Assembly (NCBI GenBank): GCA_963722575.1
Contig: CAVRNR010000005.1
Coordinates: 248,001 to 312,000, forward strand
Direction of reading: 5' to 3'
DNA from: Fen-178 sp963722575
GTDB taxonomy: Bacteria; Acidobacteriota; Terriglobia; Bryobacterales; Bryobacteraceae
DNA length: 64,000 nt
The first letter of the stretch is position 1; each line of letters begins with the position of its first letter. Shown here piece after piece: positions 59,604 to 64,000 of the stretch. The notes beneath the pieces were generated by a model. It saw only the letters and a list, made by a program, of their open reading frames with translations, had not been told where the DNA came from and did no database searches. Position numbers and translations under genes: made by a program.

Positions 59604-61031
59604 ATGGACTTCTATCAAAAATACGAACTATTGGGTCTGCTGAAGGATGAAGGCGTCAAAGTGTTCAACGCCCGCGAGACGGCCACAGGGCGGCAGATCA
59701 CGGTGTTTTTGTTTGTGGGCGAGCAGGCGCGGCTGCATGCGGATCTTCTGGAGCAACTTCGTGCGTCGCAGCGGCCCGGCCGCGCCGATCTGCTCGAAGT
59801 TGGAGATAACCAGGGGACTCCGTTCGTGGCCACCGAGCCGCTCGGCGGATTGGCGGACCTGAAACGGAAAGCCGCGGCTTTGCCAGCGCCGCCGGCAGCG
59901 CCTAAGGCGGGAAGGCCGCCCGATGCGTTTACCAGGGTGGGCGTATGGCACATACCGGCCCCAACCCTATCCGGTGGGCAAGGGGCCACGCCGGTGACGC
60001 CACCGCCACCGCCGACTCAGCCGCCGCCGGTGGCACCGCCCGCGCCACCCGCGCAAGCCGCGCCCGGCGAGTTCACGCGAATGTTCCAGGCACCGGCGGC
60101 ACCACAGCCCATGGGTGAGGCCGCTCCACCGGCGCCACCTCAGCCTATGGGTGAGGCCGCTCCACCGGCGCCACTGCCGGCGCCACCTACGCAAGCCACA
60201 CCCGGCGAGTTCACGCGAATGTTCCAGGCACCGGCGGCACCACAGCCTATGGGTGAGGCCGCTCCACCGGCGGCAAGACCCGCATCGGGCGCTCCGCCGC
60301 CGGCACCACCAGTGCAAGCCGCGCCCGGCGAGTTCACGCGGCTGTTCCAGGCGTCCGCGCCACCTCAGCCTATGGGTGAGGCCGCTCCACCAGCGGCAAG
60401 ACCCGCATCGGGCGCTCCGCCGCCGGCACCACCAGTGCAAGCCGCGCCCGGCGAGTTCACGCGGCTGTTCCAGGCGTCCGCGCCGCCTCAACCTTTCGGT
60501 GAGGCCGCTCCACCGGCACCAGGACCTGCATCGGGCGTTCCGCCGCCGGCGCCACCCGCGCAAGCCGGAGCCGGCGAGTTCACACGGTTTTTTCAGTCTC
60601 CGCTCTCTCAGGCGCCGGCAGCGGAGCCTGGACCGGTTTTCCCATCGGCAGCCGCGCCGCCGAAGCCGCCGCCGCCGGTATCCTCCGCTCCGGGAGAGTT
60701 CACACGCATCTTTGGAAGGGGGGACTTACCCGCTGCTCAAGCGGGACCTCCGGCGGGAGGGAGCGCCACACAGAGTTTTGACGTGCGGCCCGAATTCACA
60801 CCCCCGGCCACGCCGGCGCCATCCGCCGGCCCGGGCGAATATACGCGGATGTTTTCGGCTCAGCCGGTCCCGCAACCGCAGCCACCGGCGCCGGCCCCGG
60901 CCCAGACTCCGGCACCAGCGGCCGCGCCCGCCGCGGCCAAGAAAGTGCCCTGGGGCATGCTGGCGCTGATCGTGGCGGTGGTGGTGCTGCTGGCGGTGGT
61001 CGCCATCATGGCCTTCGCTCTGAGAAAGTAA
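59604..61031 (+). CDS. Proline-rich membrane-anchored protein with seven GEFTR(M/L)F motifs
   Basis: A 475-residue protein. Residues 1-90 (FYQKYELLGLLKDEGVKVFN, VFLFVGEQARLHADLLEQLR) resemble the N-lobe of Ser/Thr kinases without catalytic residues. Then follow 350 Pro/Ala-rich residues with seven motifs: GEFTRMF (twice), GEFTRLF (twice), GEFTRFF, GEFTRIF and GEYTRMF, each after a Pro-Gly-type turn. A single C-terminal membrane segment (WGMLALIVAVVVLLAVVAIM) ends in FALRK. The Thr in each motif could be a phosphorylation site for FHA proteins; this is inference. It lies close to tssK of a type VI secretion system. Confidence 0.75.
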   Translation: MDFYQKYELLGLLKDEGVKVFNARETATGRQITVFLFVGEQARLHADLLEQLRASQRPGRADLLEVGDNQGTPFVATEPLGGLADLKRKAAALPAPPAAPKAGRPPDAFTRVGVWHIPAPTLSGGQGATPVTPPPPPTQPPPVAPPAPPAQAAPGEFTRMFQAPAAPQPMGEAAPPAPPQPMGEAAPPAPLPAPPTQATPGEFTRMFQAPAAPQPMGEAAPPAARPASGAPPPAPPVQAAPGEFTRLFQASAPPQPMGEAAPPAARPASGAPPPAPPVQAAPGEFTRLFQASAPPQPFGEAAPPAPGPASGVPPPAPPAQAGAGEFTRFFQSPLSQAPAAEPGPVFPSAAAPPKPPPPVSSAPGEFTRIFGRGDLPAAQAGPPAGGSATQSFDVRPEFTPPATPAPSAGPGEYTRMFSAQPVPQPQPPAPAPAQTPAPAAAPAAAKKVPWGMLALIVAVVVLLAVVAIMAFALRK

Positions 61032-61032
61032 G

Positions 61033-62502
61033 ATGCAAATCGACAGCTTGGGGCGAAGCGGGAAGTTCGACGAATTGCGCGAGTTTCTCCGGTCCGCGGG
61101 TTATACCGAGGAATTCCTCCGCGCGCGTTTCCATCTCGAGCGCGCCGAACAGTTCGAGTTGGATCGCGGCAGGCGCGCGCCCCTGCCTGAACCGGCGTCC
61201 GCGGCGGATATTCTGACGGCGCTCTACCTGGCCGGAGAGTTCGCCTCCCTGGCGGAAGCCGAACGCCTGATGGGGCGCAACGGAGTAGGCTTGCTGAGCG
61301 GCATGGGCCTGCTGGAGATCGACCCCGGCGGCGGCCGGTGCCACGGGACCGTGGCGCTCTACCCGCTGGCGGATCTCCATATCGCTTCGGACCGCTGGAG
61401 CAACCCCGGCGACGCCCCCTTCGAGGCTCCCAGCGACACGGTCTACCCGGCGTTCATCCCCAATACGCGCCTGTTTCTGGAGCATGTCCCGCTGGGCGAA
61501 TGCGGCAGTTTCCTGGATCTGTGCGCGGGCACGGGAATCGCCGCGATCCTGGCGGCAAGACAGGGCGCCCGCGAGGCTTGGGCGGGCGACATCGCCGAAC
61601 GATGCACCCGCTTTGCCGGATTCAACGGGCGGTTGAACGGTGTCGCCCACTTCCACCCGGTGACCAGCGACCTGTATGGGAGTTTGGGCTCGTTCGACCG
61701 GATTGTGGCGCATCCGCCGTACGTTCCGGTGCTCCAGCCGAAGTGGATCTTCTTCAGCGGAGGAGAGGATGGCGAGGAGATCACGCGCCGGATTGTGCAG
61801 GGTCTCCCGGCGCACCTCAACGACCAAGGTGTGTTCCTGGCGTTGACCATGGGGACCGACCGGTCGGACGCCCCTTTCGAATCGCGCCTCAGGGAATGGC
61901 TCGGGGAGGGCGGCCGGGATTTCGACATCGCGCTGATCGTGAGAAAGATCATGGAACCCCACGAGTTCGCCGCGCGGAACCGCGAGGAAACCGAGGCCTG
62001 GAAGAAGCTGTTTGCGCGGCTGGGCGTGGAATCGCTGGTCTACGGGTTCGTCATAATCCAGCGGAGAAACGGCGCTGGCGAGACGTTCACCGTGCGGCGG
62101 CAGGCGAGCCCCGGCCGCCGGCGCGCGCCGTGGGAGTGGCTGCTTGCCTGGGAGGGCGCGGACAAGGAAGGTCTGATCCTCGATAGACCGCTCCATCGGG
62201 GCCGCGACGCCGAGTTTCAGGTGCGGCACCGGCTGGAGGGCAGCGCCTGGACGCCGCAACGGTACACGCTGCGAACCGAGTGGCCGTTCAGCATGGAATG
62301 CGACGCTCACCCGTGGATGGCCAACCTGATCGCGCTGTGCGATGGGCGGGCCACGGGACGCGACCTGCTTCGCGTGCTGGTGGAGAACGAAGTACTGCCG
62401 CGGGGCATTGAAGAAGAGGAGTTCGCGCGCGCGGCGGCCGGCCTGGTTTCCGGCGGGTTCATCGAAGTGGAAGGGTTCAGGCCGCCTCGGGCAGCAGGAT
62501 AA
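61033..62502 (+). CDS. SAM-dependent methyltransferase (HemK/RsmC-like) with extra C-terminal domain
   Basis: A 489-residue protein. The methyltransferase core is at residues about 130-300: SFLDLCAGTGIAAILAARQG (motif I), EAWAGDIAERC (motif II) and FDRIVAHPPYVPVLQP (motif IV, HPPY instead of NPPY). The HPPY motif points to N-methylation of Gln/Asn or of a nucleobase amino group. The N-terminal (1-120) and C-terminal (340-489) parts have no recognised domain. It starts one base after the GEFTRMF gene stop and ends convergent with tssK, overlapping it by 26 bases. Confidence 0.8.
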   Translation: MQIDSLGRSGKFDELREFLRSAGYTEEFLRARFHLERAEQFELDRGRRAPLPEPASAADILTALYLAGEFASLAEAERLMGRNGVGLLSGMGLLEIDPGGGRCHGTVALYPLADLHIASDRWSNPGDAPFEAPSDTVYPAFIPNTRLFLEHVPLGECGSFLDLCAGTGIAAILAARQGAREAWAGDIAERCTRFAGFNGRLNGVAHFHPVTSDLYGSLGSFDRIVAHPPYVPVLQPKWIFFSGGEDGEEITRRIVQGLPAHLNDQGVFLALTMGTDRSDAPFESRLREWLGEGGRDFDIALIVRKIMEPHEFAARNREETEAWKKLFARLGVESLVYGFVIIQRRNGAGETFTVRRQASPGRRRAPWEWLLAWEGADKEGLILDRPLHRGRDAEFQVRHRLEGSAWTPQRYTLRTEWPFSMECDAHPWMANLIALCDGRATGRDLLRVLVENEVLPRGIEEEEFARAAAGLVSGGFIEVEGFRPPRAAG

Positions 62503-63833
62503 TCAGCTCCAGTTGCGGAGCCGGGAAATCGCCGGGCACGTAAACGGCGAGGTTGCGCGCCCTGCCGATGGCCTCCCATGCGACGCCCGATTGGCTGAGG
62601 CTGAAATACTGGTAGTTCAGTTTCACGGGAATCGAACCGGGCGGTTTGGCCACGTGGGTCAACGCGACGCCGGGTAATGCCTGGCGCACGAGGTGCTCGA
62701 TGTGGCTGGCGGAACATACCTTCAGCAGGTAAGGGGCCTTGGAGATCAGGTCGGCCTGATTCATGTCCGCCCCGACGGCGAGGTACAACCGGGTTCCAGT
62801 GAGATACTTGTCGTCCGCCAGCGCGGTGGCATAGATGGAGGGCTGCACCAGCTTGAGGGGGAGGGAAACGTAATTGGCCGGCACCACGGTTTCGAGCAGC
62901 GTGCGGACAATCTCGTCGAGCGTCTCGAAACAGCTTGTCAGATCGTCGTGGCGATACACCGGAAGGTCCCGCGGATGGACTTTAGTTGAAAAAGTGGTCA
63001 GACAGCCGGCGAGGGAAAGCATGGCTTCGAACAGCCGTTCGGGATGGCCATGGCGGGTTTCAAAGAGGTGCCGGAATTCCGGGAAATGGAAATTGATGGT
63101 GTAGAGCAGCCAGAAATTGGCGATGTCGGCGGTGCCGAACTCGGCGAGGCTGAGGTTCTTCTGGCGGCGAACGCCGGAGAGCATGCTGCTCTTGGTGGCC
63201 AGGATCTCAACCAGGCGCCGGGCGACGGCGGTGAGGTAATCGCTGGCGGCGAAGTCGAGCAGCGGCGGGACAAAATGGGGGTCCAGGTCGAGCGCTCCGG
63301 ACCCGGTTCGGCGGACGCGGGCCACCGGCAAGGAGGAGCATTCCTGGCGCGAATCGCCTTCCGTCAGCAGGCGGTAGTTCTTGCGGGCCACCTGCACGGG
63401 CTTTTCGGCCAAGCCGGAGTTTTCGTCGCGCACCGTCACCACTTCGGCCAGGTAACGGGTGTCGGCGCGCTGGTTGGGGATGGAAACATTGAGCCCCGAA
63501 TGGCGGTAATTGGGAACGGTCAGGTAGACGTTCGAGCGAATTCTGGTCCGGCACAAAAGAGCCGGCCAGGGGTATGGAGGGTGGCGCCGGCTCGGAAGCT
63601 GGGAAGTCGAACAACAGGCCATCGGGGAAGATCCCGGAGGCCTCGGAAATCCGGAACTCACCCGCGGCGAGGGCCTCCTGGCTGATCTGGAGGGTGACGA
63701 AGCCCCAGGGGTTGCCGGTTAGCGACTCCATGCGGAACTCGAGAGAACTCTCGATGAAACGATCCTGGGCCTGGAGGTGCTGCGGACTGAGGAAAGTCCC
63801 CTTCATCCAGATAACGGGCTGGAGTCGCTTCAT
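62477..63833 (-). pseudogene. tssK: TssK, type VI secretion baseplate subunit, with one frameshift
   Basis: TssK links the T6SS baseplate to the membrane complex. The N-terminus is in one frame (RLQPVIWMKGTFLSPQHLQA, ESLTGNPWGFVTLQISQEAL, GLLFDFPASEPAPPSIPLAG) and from about 63545 the family sequence continues in another (NVYLTVPNYRHSGLNVSIPN, FVPPLLDFAASDYLTAVARR, ALPGVALTHVAKPPGSIPVK, FSLSQSGVAWEAIGRARNLA) to the stop at 62477. Together they give the usual 450 residues. One indel at about 63540-63560 either inactivates the gene or is a sequencing error. The other T6SS genes are expected outside the window. Confidence 0.85.
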
Positions 63834-63882
63834 CGGATATCAAGTTAGCAGAACCGCGCGGGAATGGCAAAGGTGGGGTGTC

Positions 63883-64000
63883 CCGAAATTCTGCCGCTTG
63901 TCAGAGCAAAGTAGAAATGTCCCCCTCCCCAGCAAAGTAGAAACGGCCCCTGTTTGTGTTTCCAAAAGCTCCCATTCCCTCTTGTTAGGAGAATGGGGTT
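63883..64000. other. Possible end of an insertion sequence
   Basis: TGTCCCGAAATTCTGCCGCT is followed by two copies of AGCAAAGTAGAAA (63906 and 63931) spaced 25 bases apart. Repeated internal binding sites after a TGT terminus are typical of IS21-type ends. The rest of such an element would lie right of the window, so this is tentative. Confidence 0.3.

Overview
The window looks like a piece of a high-GC Acidobacteriota genome, close to Candidatus Solibacter / Bryobacterales. The best pointer is the 1051-residue secreted protein at 43774-46929, whose C-terminal module resembles the Solibacter uncharacterized C-terminal domain family. The secreted beta-propeller and TPR proteins and the many broken accessory genes fit the same group. 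This assignment is inference from the sequence; no database was searched.

Layout. 1-6739: a type I-C CRISPR-Cas locus (cas5c cut by the window edge, then cas8c, cas7c, cas4, cas1, cas2) followed by a leader and an array of 18 identical 33-nt repeats with 17 spacers; cas3 would lie left of the window. 6740-11563: integrative element A, a reduced copy with a DNA-binding protein, a cargo gene, an excisionase-like protein and a tyrosine integrase, ending at a 34-bp copy of the 3' end of tRNA-Glu. 11564-19900: ACT-domain and Mth938-like proteins, a two-gene split-barrel operon, a cupin/SDR pair and outer-envelope proteins. 19904-26877: two tandem, apparently identical IS91-type units (tyrosine recombinase plus transposase), with an IS1634-type element inserted in the last bases of the second. 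27156-43278: a mix of intact genes (YtxH-like, AIR-synthase-like, a Dxs-like enzyme, a two-domain glycosyltransferase, a putative secreted zinc protease) and many decayed ones. 43774-46929: the giant secreted lipase-like protein. About 47000-56542: integrative element B, a fuller relative of element A (DUF3489, ParB-methyltransferase fusion, terminase-small-like protein, excisionase, integrase, cargo), ending in the intact tRNA-Glu(CTC) gene. 56590-64000: chromosome-like genes (TPR protein, MFS transporter, a protein with repeated GEFTRMF motifs, a methyltransferase, and the type VI secretion baseplate gene tssK with one frameshift).

How it fits together. The same 34 bp (3' end of tRNA-Glu plus flank) occur as direct repeats 44,979 bp apart, each with an integrase just to its left. 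The simplest reading is tandem accretion of islands at one tRNA-Glu gene. The CRISPR-Cas locus would then lie on, or next to, the outer island. Elements A and B share a conserved backbone with different genes in matching slots, so those slot genes (8767-9561, 49206-50105, 54817-56502) are the best candidates for uncharacterised functions. The CRISPR array is informative in itself: two adjacent spacers overlap in their target and directly show a TTC motif in front of the second protospacer, and two other spacers differ by a single base.
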